The position numbers were made by a program, and so were the translations under genes. From contig CALSLT010000004.1 of the NCBI GenBank assembly GCA_943787265.1, positions 1-64,000 on the forward strand: a DNA stretch of 64,000 nucleotides, written 5' to 3'. This document shows positions 1 through 8,268 of the stretch, one piece after another (within the stretch, counting starts at the first letter, position 1; each line of letters starts with the position of its first letter). The stretch comes from an uncultured Planctomycetaceae bacterium (GTDB lineage Bacteria; Planctomycetota; Planctomycetia; Planctomycetales; Planctomycetaceae). Below the pieces are notes generated by a model. That model was not told the origin of the DNA, searched no databases, and worked only from the letters and a program-made list of their open reading frames with translations.

Positions 1-53
1 TTAATCTGGTTCGTTTGAAGGATCAAGATTGGCCGCCCGCCGCCGAGACTCGC

Positions 54-1760
54 TCACGGTTTCTGCTGAAGAACCTGGTCCACCGTGAGGTCCACCCATT
101 CTGCCTCGACGTTCGCTTCAGCTTCGTTCTTGGAAGCGCCTTCTCTCCACGAATGGAGTCTGGCGTGCAGTCGGGTCTTCTCTTTGTTCATCGCGCTCTT
201 CTTCAGTTTCTGATTCAACTCCTTCAGGAGCGCCGTTTTCAGAGTTTCAAGGTCGGACGGTTTGTCTTCTTCCAGTTGGGCCAGCTTCTTTCGGAAGCCG
301 TCCTTCGCCTGGCTGCTGTGTCGGTCCATCGTCTTGTAGAGAGCCTCGCGAACCTGTTCGGCGGTACCACCATCGACTTCCTCCACATACTTCCGCCGGA
401 TGGCGTCCATCTCCGAAACCTTTTCGAGCATGGAACCTCGAAGGTCGTTTTGCTCGCGATAGTCTTTCCTGATGTTAAAGAGTTTGATTTCTCCCGAGTT
501 GAGGTGTCGCATCATTTTATAGTCGCCAATGATGATCGAGCTGATCGGCGGGTGATAATGACACGGGTAATGGTGAATAATCCCCGGTGCGACGCGGTTC
601 ACTTTCCCCTGATTCCCTTTGACGAACACGTCCCTCAGACTGCCACCATCCACGCCTTTGGGTAGTGGAGCCTTGCTGCCGCTCAGATCGTGAAACGTGG
701 GCAGAAAGTCCCACTGAACAATCGGCACATCGCATTGTGAGCCTGCTTTGATGCCAGGCCCGGAAATGACTGTGGGGACACGGATGCCGCCTTCATAGAT
801 GGATCGTTTGCCTTCCTGAAGCGGACCATTGAATCGACGATTCACACCGTCGACCTTCTCTCTCCTCGAATGTCCGCCACCATTATCCGACGTAAAGATG
901 ATGTAGGTGTTGTCGAGTTCGTCTTTGGATTCGAGCGCGTCGATGAGAGCGCCAACGTTCATGTCCATCTCTTCGATCATCGCCGCGTAGATGATGTCAC
1001 GGTGGACGCTGGATTTCTCGACGTCGATATCTTTCGTGTCACGTCCTTCTTCGATCCAACGCTTCTTATTTCGCTCGAACCCCTCTTTGGTCGCCAGGTG
1101 TGGAATATGGGCTGCGTAGTGAGAGACCATCAGGAAAAACGGTTGTTCGCCAGCGTGTTTATTCACAAAGGCAACCGAGTCTTTTCGCAGCGAGTGCATT
1201 CGCTTGGGGTTGTCGGCAGGGAACGGAGTCTTCTTTTTGACGTCCCAATACGAACCATGTCCATTGCCATTGCCGCCCGGCTCGCCCAGAAGCTCGTCGG
1301 TCACGTCGTAGCCAGCGTCCTCGAAACGCCCCAGAGCGCTCGCGCCTTTGCCGAACATCGCTGTGACATAGTTCCGGCCCGATTCCTTAAACATCTCCCC
1401 CATCGTCGTTTCGTCGTCGTAGCCATCGGGACGCTGGTAGTGGGAGAGCACATCGAAAACGTTGCGGTATTGTGTGCGCGCCGGGGTCATGCCGAGCTGG
1501 ATGCTGATGCGGGATCCGGTGCAGGTCGGAGTCGGAGCGTACGCCGCTGTGAAACGTGCCCCGAGCTTTGCCAGACGATCCAATCCCGGCGTCTGAATGA
1601 AATCGTGCTTCGTGCTTGGCTCAGCATCCATCATCTGGACGGACGTGTCGGCATAGCCGAGGTCGTCGGTGTAGATCAGGATAAAGTTGGGTTCCCTGGC
1701 AACGGAGTGTTGTGTGCTCAGGGTGAGCAGCAGTATCAGTGGTAGTAATCTAGAAGTCAT
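54..1760 (-). CDS. Secreted sulfatase, non-canonical active-site motif
   Basis: Predicted S1-type sulfatase of 568 aa that would remove sulfate esters from a polysaccharide outside the cytoplasm. Residues 1-21 form a signal peptide. The metal-binding start of the fold reads NFILIYTDDLGYAD, and TSDNGGG is present further on. The formylglycine site reads CTGSR at residues 80-84, where the family rule is C/S-x-P/A-x-R, so the third position is Gly. The usual GKWH motif is GKGA (about 137-140), lacking the catalytic His. It is a paralogue of the two sulfatases upstream in the same cluster (1891-3480 and 8269-9840). The C-terminal 100 residues are Lys/Glu rich. It is the last gene of the minus-strand cluster. 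Fold is sure; activity is uncertain because two motifs deviate. Confidence 0.9.
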   Translation of the reverse strand: MTSRLLPLILLLTLSTQHSVAREPNFILIYTDDLGYADTSVQMMDAEPSTKHDFIQTPGLDRLAKLGARFTAAYAPTPTCTGSRISIQLGMTPARTQYRNVFDVLSHYQRPDGYDDETTMGEMFKESGRNYVTAMFGKGASALGRFEDAGYDVTDELLGEPGGNGNGHGSYWDVKKKTPFPADNPKRMHSLRKDSVAFVNKHAGEQPFFLMVSHYAAHIPHLATKEGFERNKKRWIEEGRDTKDIDVEKSSVHRDIIYAAMIEEMDMNVGALIDALESKDELDNTYIIFTSDNGGGHSRREKVDGVNRRFNGPLQEGKRSIYEGGIRVPTVISGPGIKAGSQCDVPIVQWDFLPTFHDLSGSKAPLPKGVDGGSLRDVFVKGNQGKVNRVAPGIIHHYPCHYHPPISSIIIGDYKMMRHLNSGEIKLFNIRKDYREQNDLRGSMLEKVSEMDAIRRKYVEEVDGGTAEQVREALYKTMDRHSSQAKDGFRKKLAQLEEDKPSDLETLKTALLKELNQKLKKSAMNKEKTRLHARLHSWREGASKNEAEANVEAEWVDLTVDQVLQQKP

Positions 1761-1799
1761 ATTATTGCCTTGATTGGAAATGGTGTCGTTTTGTGGTAG

Positions 1800-1860
1800 C
1801 CCGACGCGTCAGCGAGGGACAATCACTCTTGAGTCACGCACCCCTCGCTAACGCGTCGGG
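1800..1860. repeat. Imperfect inverted repeat, arms CCCGACGCGT(C/T)AGCGAGGG
   Basis: Two 19-base arms (1800-1818 and 1842-1860) are inverted copies matching at 18 of 19 positions, separated by 23 bases. The unit sits between two sulfatase genes. Related copies occur at 3511-3560 and, as a single arm, at 12410-12428. A hairpin in the intergenic mRNA is possible, but there is no T-run, so it is not a standard terminator. From memory, similar sequences are scattered in several planctomycete genomes. Confidence 0.8.
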
Positions 1861-1890
1861 TTTCCATGACTCTTCTTGCTTCACCTGGAT

Positions 1891-3480
1891 CTAATTGCGG
1901 TCCGCCGTTCCACGTTCTTCATGCATTTGAATCAGCTCCGTAGAACGTTTGAGCTGCCGGTCCTGAAAATCGACGTGGTTTTGTGAAACGTCGACTTTGA
2001 ACGCCTTCTGCTTGTTGCCCGGATCCGCGGCGAGTTCGGCTTTCAGTTTGGCGAGGCGTTTCCGCCCGTTCTCGATCCAACCGCCTTCCAGCAATTCCAC
2101 GTAATTACGACGGGTTAGCGTTACGGTCTCGGCATCGACGGAATCAAGATAGTCGCTGCGCAATTGATCGAGTTTCTGAACCAGCTCAGGCATGCTTTGC
2201 GAGAGATCGTGTTTTTCGCTGATGTCTTTCGTGACGTCGAATAACTCAATCTCCAGGCTATCGAGGTTCTTACGCAGCTTGAAGCTGCCTCGACGAATGA
2301 CTGATTCGGGCTCGCCTGTGTGCCAGGGAAAATGAAAGACCAGCGCTTCGCTATTTCGTTTGACCGTGCCGTTGTTTCCATTCTCAAAGACATCCCGCAG
2401 ACTGCCTCCGTCCAGATCGGCCGGTAAAGGCTGAGTGCCGCCAGCAAGATCATAAAACGTCTGCAGAAAATCCCACTGCACGACAGGCACATCGCAATAG
2501 CTGCCGCTCTTGATGCCAGGGCCGCAAACAAAGGACGGCATACGAATACCGCCTTCGTAAAGACTGCCTTTGCCTGCTTTAAGAGGAGCGTTGCCGCGGA
2601 AACCGCCACCATTGTCAGAAGTCAGGATGACGTAGGTGTTGTCGGCGATGCCGAGCTGATCGATCGCATCAAGCAAAGTCCCGGTGGCTCGATCCATATC
2701 ATCCAGCATCGCTGCATAATTGATGATCCAACCGTGGTTGTAGGTCGCGATCGAAATGTCTTCATCAGGCGTGTCGTCCTGCTTGCTGTACTTCCTGCCT
2801 TTGGGCAGCTTCTTGTATTTCTCGCGGGTTTCCTTCAACGAGTCGTGCCAGATATGCATCGCGTAGTGCGAAAGCTGCAGGTAGAAAGGCTTCTCCGCGT
2901 CGACCTGATCTTTCATGAACTGAATGCTGTTGTCCGTCAGCGAGAAGATACGTTTGGGATCGTCATCAGGAAGATGCGTCTTGCGGTCATCGGCAAAGTC
3001 TCCTGGGCCATTGCCATTCGGCCCGTCTGTCACATCGTAGCCCGCTGCGGTCGGCTTGATGCTTTCGTTGTGCCACTTACCGAAGTGAGCCGTTCTGTAA
3101 TCGGGGTTGGCTATTTTGAGAGCCTGCGGAATCGTTATCTGCCCCATGTATTTCTTTTTCGCTTCCACGGCAGAAAGAACGGTGTAGCGAAGTCGACTGG
3201 GCGTCATTCCGTGCAGTAGGCTGTTGCGCGAAGGCGCGCACAGGGCCGACGGCGAGTAGCACGATGAGAGAACCATGCCGTCTTTGGCAATTCGTTCGAT
3301 ATTGGGCGTCTGATAGTAATCGCCTCGAGTATCCGGCCGGCCCTTGATCATCTCGACCGAAGTCTCCGCCCAACCAAGATCGTCGACATAGACGACAACG
3401 AAGTTCGGCGGTTTCGCAGCAGATGCGACTGAGGCGAGAAGTGCGACTATAGTCAGGATGTAGATGCCTGATTTCATCAT
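1891..3480 (-). CDS. Secreted sulfatase with canonical CAPSR site
   Basis: Predicted S1-type sulfatase, 529 aa. The ATG at 3480 is preferred over an in-frame TTG at 3510 because it directly precedes a standard signal peptide (MMKSGIYILTIVALLASVAS). The formylglycine motif CAPSR lies at about 81-85 and the catalytic GKWH at about 134-137; TSDNGGG follows. All expected catalytic motifs are therefore present, unlike its two paralogues in this cluster. It lies 80 bases after the FecR-like gene and 130 bases before the next sulfatase, each gap holding an inverted repeat. Substrate cannot be read from sequence; the context (GH127, glycosidase, symporter) argues for a sulfated plant or algal glycan. 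Confidence 0.92.
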   Translation of the reverse strand: MMKSGIYILTIVALLASVASAAKPPNFVVVYVDDLGWAETSVEMIKGRPDTRGDYYQTPNIERIAKDGMVLSSCYSPSALCAPSRNSLLHGMTPSRLRYTVLSAVEAKKKYMGQITIPQALKIANPDYRTAHFGKWHNESIKPTAAGYDVTDGPNGNGPGDFADDRKTHLPDDDPKRIFSLTDNSIQFMKDQVDAEKPFYLQLSHYAMHIWHDSLKETREKYKKLPKGRKYSKQDDTPDEDISIATYNHGWIINYAAMLDDMDRATGTLLDAIDQLGIADNTYVILTSDNGGGFRGNAPLKAGKGSLYEGGIRMPSFVCGPGIKSGSYCDVPVVQWDFLQTFYDLAGGTQPLPADLDGGSLRDVFENGNNGTVKRNSEALVFHFPWHTGEPESVIRRGSFKLRKNLDSLEIELFDVTKDISEKHDLSQSMPELVQKLDQLRSDYLDSVDAETVTLTRRNYVELLEGGWIENGRKRLAKLKAELAADPGNKQKAFKVDVSQNHVDFQDRQLKRSTELIQMHEERGTADRN

Positions 3481-3510
3481 CTGTTTTCGTTCTTTCTGAG
3501 TCTTTGGCAA

Positions 3511-3560
3511 CCCGACGCGTGAGCGAAGAAATCACACGAATCCCTTGCTCACACTGCGGG
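3511..3560. repeat. Second, more degenerate copy of the CCCGACGCGT repeat
   Basis: The left arm starts CCCGACGCGTGAGCGA at 3511; the right arm CCCTTGCTCACACTGCGGG ends at 3560, one base before the FecR-like stop codon. The arms pair less well than at 1800-1860. It occupies the whole space between the FecR-like gene and the sulfatase leader. Confidence 0.6.
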
Positions 3561-4928
3561 TTATCTTTCTTCTACTTCGATCAACACTCGAACCTGATCG
3601 AGATGGCCAGGGTTTTCCTGCAGTTCGACAAAAAGCGTGCGACGGTCAGCGGCCAGAATGACACTGTCGAATCCCTTGCGCAGATCACCTTCCGGGCGAG
3701 GCTCAACCTCTCGCGCGGTTGCGTATTCGACGTCTGGATTTCCGAAGATGGTCTCCGACTCTTTCAGCAATCGCGTCGCCGTAATCACACCGGCGATTGG
3801 ATTCGCAAAGGTGACCTGACCACGAACGCTTCGCCTTCGGTTGGGGTTCTTCCCTTCCGAATAAGCGTCCAACTGCAGCAGATAGCTCGTCAATCGCCGC
3901 CCGGATGGAAGCACAGGCTTATCGCGATAATCAGTCCTGGCGTATTCCCCTGGATCGACCATATCCACTCGTATGGCTTCTTCTGGAATGAAACCGGTAC
4001 GTTCGGGAAACACCACGATGTGCTCATTGTCTTCATAGTTGCCCGGATGAAAGTCGGGGCCGGGCGAGACATAACGTATGGAGCCTGTTGTCTGGAGCAC
4101 GCCGGAATTGACCGGCCATGCGTTCTCAAAAGGCGAAACTTCATAGTCTGCCGAATCAATCGTTGACGATTGCTCTAACGCACGGACTGCCTGCCCTTCG
4201 TGAACCAGCGTAGGCTGACTTGATGCCGAGCCACTTCTGCTCACAGAGACTTCCCCCTCGAACACACACACGTCCGTTGTTCCGTCGTTTCCAACAGAAA
4301 CCCCAAACGCAGTCCCCAGATCGACTACGTGTGCGGTGCCCGTATCTACGACAAAGCCAATCGCCGCTTCCGGAATCGTCGCCGTGACAATCCCTCGTTG
4401 TAGAACCACTCGCATCTTGTTGACGAATTCGATCTTCGCCGGTCCTTCAACCGCAAGGCTCGCTCCATTAACAAAGTCCAGCCGAATAACGCCGCGTTGG
4501 AGAACCAGGTGGCCAGCCTCGATGCTTTCGCCCGGCCGGATGACAACGCCTTCTTCGCGGTAGGCACCGACAGAATCTGTCACAATGGCGATCCGCTGTG
4601 AATCGACAGGATTCTGGTCGGAGTTCACCGGCCACAGAAAGAAGACACCGGCGGCGAGCATCACGACGACAACGGCCAGTGCCACAACTTCAATCCGTAG
4701 ACGCCGGATAACGCCGTCCTTGACTCCCGCGTTGGCAGCAGCCGGTTGAATCGTGCTGGAAGGAAATGCCGTTGGTAGAGCCGTCTCGATGGAGCGGTAC
4801 TCAACCAGAAGCTGGCACACTTGACCGCTCTCGCGCAGCCGGGCCTCCAGTTCGAGAAATTCTGCATCGGTGAGACTCCCCGCGCAGTAGCCGTTCACAA
4901 GTTCAAGGTCACGTTGCTCGGCGCTCAT
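3561..4928 (-). CDS. FecR-like membrane protein, probable sigma-factor partner
   Basis: A 455-aa protein. Residues 1-60 are a small acidic cytoplasmic domain of the anti-sigma type; 81-99 form one strongly hydrophobic membrane helix (VVALAVVVVMLAAGVFFLW); about 105-235 form a FecR-like domain with the typical run of GVIRLDF, GTAHVVDLGTAFGV and VFEGEVSVS. The C-terminal 200 residues have no domain I recognise. Its ATG overlaps the stop of the sigma-factor gene (ATGA), which implies coupled translation and a functional pair. In planctomycetes such pairs are thought to pass an envelope signal to an ECF sigma factor; here the flanking genes suggest control of sulfatase or glycosidase genes, which is inference. 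Confidence 0.88.
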   Translation of the reverse strand: MSAEQRDLELVNGYCAGSLTDAEFLELEARLRESGQVCQLLVEYRSIETALPTAFPSSTIQPAAANAGVKDGVIRRLRIEVVALAVVVVMLAAGVFFLWPVNSDQNPVDSQRIAIVTDSVGAYREEGVVIRPGESIEAGHLVLQRGVIRLDFVNGASLAVEGPAKIEFVNKMRVVLQRGIVTATIPEAAIGFVVDTGTAHVVDLGTAFGVSVGNDGTTDVCVFEGEVSVSRSGSASSQPTLVHEGQAVRALEQSSTIDSADYEVSPFENAWPVNSGVLQTTGSIRYVSPGPDFHPGNYEDNEHIVVFPERTGFIPEEAIRVDMVDPGEYARTDYRDKPVLPSGRRLTSYLLQLDAYSEGKNPNRRRSVRGQVTFANPIAGVITATRLLKESETIFGNPDVEYATAREVEPRPEGDLRKGFDSVILAADRRTLFVELQENPGHLDQVRVLIEVEER

Positions 4929-5479
4929 GTCAGGCCTTCCGCAACGGTGTTGCTAAGTTTAGATTGAACGCAGGCAGCAAGCCGGTTCCGAATACGCGCC
5001 AGCGCCTTGTAAAGGCCCGTCGGAGTTCTTCCGACCTGTTCCGCTACGTCCTTGATCGCAGCCCCGTCCTCATACACAGCTTTCGCAAGCTCTAACTGAG
5101 CGGGTTCAAGAGTCGCAACACACTCTCGGAGCAGTCTTATTCGCTGGTCCTGAGTGGCGGTCACACTTTCCGCCGTGGTAGCCAGCAATTCGAAGACGTC
5201 ATCGCTGAACCGCAGCCGGTCTGTCGCCCGCCGTCGCCGGTACTTCAGAACTTCGTAGCGGGCAATCATGAACGCCCAATCGAGAAAACCCGACTCAGCA
5301 CTCTGATCAAACTGTGCAAACTTCCGCCAGAGAACAACACTCGACTCCTGCATGACCTCATCCACACCTTCCCAGGTCGGCAGCAGAGACGCCACGAATG
5401 CGCGAAGATTGCCCTCAAACTTCGTATATAGCCTGAGGAAAGCCTCGTGATCGGTTGATGTGTCCTGATTCTCGTTCAT
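4925..5479 (-). CDS. ECF-type sigma factor (Rhodopirellula/Verrucomicrobium group)
   Basis: A 184-aa RNA polymerase sigma factor. Region 2 spans about residues 12-85 (FLRLYTKFEGNLRAFVASLL, then the WAFMIARYEVLKYRRR segment that contacts -10 DNA and core enzyme). Region 4 at about 115-170 carries a helix-turn-helix (IKDVAEQVGRTPTGLYKALA). The Met at 5479 is chosen over an in-frame start 18 bases upstream because homologues begin close to MNENQ. It overlaps the FecR-like gene by four bases. Regulated promoters are unknown. Confidence 0.9.
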   Translation of the reverse strand: MNENQDTSTDHEAFLRLYTKFEGNLRAFVASLLPTWEGVDEVMQESSVVLWRKFAQFDQSAESGFLDWAFMIARYEVLKYRRRRATDRLRFSDDVFELLATTAESVTATQDQRIRLLRECVATLEPAQLELAKAVYEDGAAIKDVAEQVGRTPTGLYKALARIRNRLAACVQSKLSNTVAEGLT

Positions 5480-5792
5480 GCCAGAGGGATACTCCACGAC
5501 ATCCGGAAATTGCCCGGTCTATAAAGGAGAATATCAAAAAGTCATTCTGCAATCGGTTGAGCGGTTGGATGAACGTGCACACTTGCAAGTGAGCAAAAGG
5601 ATTGCCACGTACCCTTTGCTGCTCATCGTTCGTCTGGGAGTCGAAGAAGCTGTCTCTCGCAGAAACCTGAGCACTCTTGCCAGGGCCGACGACATCATCA
5701 ACGGACAGGCCACCGACTTTAGGACGCAATGGACGATAGTCCTGATATTTGCTGCCGATTCACTCCGACGGCAATAATGCCGTGTTGTCGTC
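5480..5792. other. Intergenic region upstream of the sigma factor gene
   Basis: About 313 bases between the glycosidase stop and the sigma factor start. I see no coding region with family features. It is long enough to hold a separate promoter for the sigma/FecR pair, but I could not fix -35/-10 elements by eye. Confidence 0.5.
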
Positions 5793-8162
5793 TCACCTGT
5801 CGGCTGAATTGGGGTCCAGACGGAGCTCTACGTAACCCGCTGATTGCGATCGCTCGAAAGTGTATCCGGGATAATGTGGAGACTTCGCTTCAATTTGTGT
5901 TCGGCCATTGGCTGGCTGCGCATCGGCATGTAGCACTCGTTTCTCTTCTGTCCACGGGGCAATTGTCAATTGCAGCGGGCAGTCGGTTACACGGATTGAC
6001 TTCGCGACCTCGCTCTCGCTCTGTGATCGTTGATACCGAATCACTGGCCAGTGAGTCTTCTTTTCGCCCGGCATCGTGATCGGCAGGCGAACTTCCATCC
6101 AATCCCAATTGGCAGGCATTGTGTCATGCACGGTGAGACTATTGCCGGGGATCGAATACTCCAGTCCGGCGAGGCCTTCGAGATAAAGCAGTAGCTTGCC
6201 GGCATTGAAGTTCGAGTATTGATCGCCGAACAACTTGCCGTCGCGGCGATAGGCTTCCGGAGCGACCGGGATGTTCCAGTCCGAATTGAAGTTGTAATTC
6301 TCCAGATGGTTCAACGTCAGTCGCCATGCCGGATCGCCAAGCCGCTGACGAAACATTCCGTCGAGTGTGAAATACGCCGTATCGGGTGTGTAGCCAAATG
6401 AGTGATCTACATCTGTCGCGAACGTCTTCATGGCCTGACGAGACATGGCAAGCGGAAAGAAATCGCCATCGCCGTAAAAGCCCTTGTCTCGATCAAGGGC
6501 CCATGCCCCTGTCATGCTCAAAGCATATTCGCGCGGGAAATACTTTGACCGCATGTGCCAGAACCCTGTCGTCATCAGCATTCCATTTTTCGGTCCGCCA
6601 AAGAAATGCTGATGACCGTTCGCCTGCCAGCGCTGATCGAACCACGTTCGGATCTGGTCCGTCCCGAGCGGAACAAGCCGTTTCCAGTGATCGATGTCTT
6701 CGACATGGCCGGTGAGGCGAGCCATCGCGATCAAGGCCTCTGCAACTTCAAAGTGATTGGAGAAGAACGAAGCAATTCGCTCGCGAAAGACCTCTCGGAA
6801 GTAGCCCTCGTAACAGTCGCGAAGAAACTCGATATCGCCCGTATGCTGGAATATATCCCATGCCCCGAGGACGTGCTCCGAAAGTTCGGCACCGTACACA
6901 CCAGAGTGCCAGGACGTCCCCTTATTGTCGGCCAGCGCAACCACTCCGTTTGGTGACTTCCGATAGTGACCGTTCTTGAAGAGATGTTTCCACGTCAGGA
7001 CGTTTCCATAAGCGAAGTGTGCCTTATTACCGGTCCACGCTCCGACTTTGATTTGAAACGTTGCGTCGTAGCGGTGCATACCGAGAAAGTTATTGACGGC
7101 CGTCTGGGTGTGAGGCTCCATCTCCCAACCCTTCTGCACATCGATGTAATACATCAGGTACAGCGACCAAAGGTAATAGTAGATGTCCTCAATCTTCTGA
7201 TCCGAGCAACGAAACCACGGAATCTCTTCGTTGAGCTGGCGGTTCATCTCGGACGTCCTCGCGGCCACCGCCAGACGTGGTTCACGTACCACCGCCCGGG
7301 CAGCAGACAGCGCGTGGCTGGGAGCGTCGTGCATCGCCCAGGCAATCGCGACGCCAGTGATGTCACAGGGGACGTCAAACTCATACTGAATCTCACCGCG
7401 AGTGCCCGTTGTGAACTGGTGGCTAGTAGCGAAGCTTCTGGATGCAGTAAGAACCGTGCTCATTCCCTGATACATGATCGGGCCGGCTTGCTCGGACCTG
7501 TCCGTTTCAGGGCGACATTTCGTTGTGCCGCCTTCGACGATGTGAATCGCATTGTGGTCCGCGTCGTATTCGATCGTGGCCGTACTTTTCACACTATGAC
7601 GACCAAAGAAACTGCGACCATCAAATCGCAACGTGACAGGATCGGACGCTGTGATTATCGAACAGGCGACATCGTTGGCGGCGATAAACTTTTCTTCTCG
7701 CAACAGGATGCCGTCAACTTCGTACTCACAGATCATCCGGTCGGGCTGCCAGTACATCTTCGTGGGGACTGGATACCGATGAGTCTTCCCGTCGATAACG
7801 ACGCTGCCATACAGGACCCGCGTGTCCTTGTAGAATTCCCAGCCCGAAAAGTCGTTGCCGAGACCGGTATCGTCATGACCATCTGCGCGACTCTGGACAA
7901 GTCCGACGCCGCGACTTCGAAGATCATGATGGAACGGATGGGTCAGGCCGAGCGTTTCGTGCTCCTTCAGCTCCCAACTCGCGTGAAACCCGCCGACATA
8001 ATACGTGACGTTGCCAGCCAGGAATCCATGTTTCCTTCCCTGAACATCCTGCTGCAAACGCAGGCAATAATTGGAAAACGGCGGAGCCTCGGCGAAAGCT
8101 TCATTGGCAGCGAACAGCAGGGCCAACGCTGCGGGGATCATGGGTAAACGAAATCCAGTCAT
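5793..8162 (-). CDS. Secreted alpha/alpha-barrel glycosidase-like protein
   Basis: A 789-aa predicted secreted protein with the look of six-hairpin (alpha/alpha barrel) glycoside hydrolases of the MGH1/GH63-like kind. The start at 8162 gives signal peptide MTGFRLPMIPAALALLFAANEAFA; an in-frame Met at 8249 would only add a non-leader extension. Residues 25-300 look like an N-terminal beta domain; 330-720 are rich in Trp/Tyr helices (IEDIYYYLWSLYLMYYIDV, GAWDIFQHTGDIEFL); the end (SIPGNSLTVHDTMPANW) is typical of bacterial glycosidases of this fold. Catalytic residues were not assigned. It follows a sulfatase by 106 bases in the same direction. Confidence 0.75.
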   Translation of the reverse strand: MTGFRLPMIPAALALLFAANEAFAEAPPFSNYCLRLQQDVQGRKHGFLAGNVTYYVGGFHASWELKEHETLGLTHPFHHDLRSRGVGLVQSRADGHDDTGLGNDFSGWEFYKDTRVLYGSVVIDGKTHRYPVPTKMYWQPDRMICEYEVDGILLREEKFIAANDVACSIITASDPVTLRFDGRSFFGRHSVKSTATIEYDADHNAIHIVEGGTTKCRPETDRSEQAGPIMYQGMSTVLTASRSFATSHQFTTGTRGEIQYEFDVPCDITGVAIAWAMHDAPSHALSAARAVVREPRLAVAARTSEMNRQLNEEIPWFRCSDQKIEDIYYYLWSLYLMYYIDVQKGWEMEPHTQTAVNNFLGMHRYDATFQIKVGAWTGNKAHFAYGNVLTWKHLFKNGHYRKSPNGVVALADNKGTSWHSGVYGAELSEHVLGAWDIFQHTGDIEFLRDCYEGYFREVFRERIASFFSNHFEVAEALIAMARLTGHVEDIDHWKRLVPLGTDQIRTWFDQRWQANGHQHFFGGPKNGMLMTTGFWHMRSKYFPREYALSMTGAWALDRDKGFYGDGDFFPLAMSRQAMKTFATDVDHSFGYTPDTAYFTLDGMFRQRLGDPAWRLTLNHLENYNFNSDWNIPVAPEAYRRDGKLFGDQYSNFNAGKLLLYLEGLAGLEYSIPGNSLTVHDTMPANWDWMEVRLPITMPGEKKTHWPVIRYQRSQSESEVAKSIRVTDCPLQLTIAPWTEEKRVLHADAQPANGRTQIEAKSPHYPGYTFERSQSAGYVELRLDPNSADR

Positions 8163-8268
8163 ACGCGTTTTGACACATTCCTTGTTCGGCTTAAGGATTG
8201 CGGTATCTCCGCTTTGAATGTGCCAGCGTCTGGCAACCTTGATTCTCATCAGAAGCTACACGACGTGA

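Noticed and set aside
6966..8147. Long open frame opposite the glycosidase gene (393 codons, plus strand)
   Set aside because: It mirrors the coding strand of a clear gene with signal peptide and fold; the translation has no motif and the frame is open because of codon bias.
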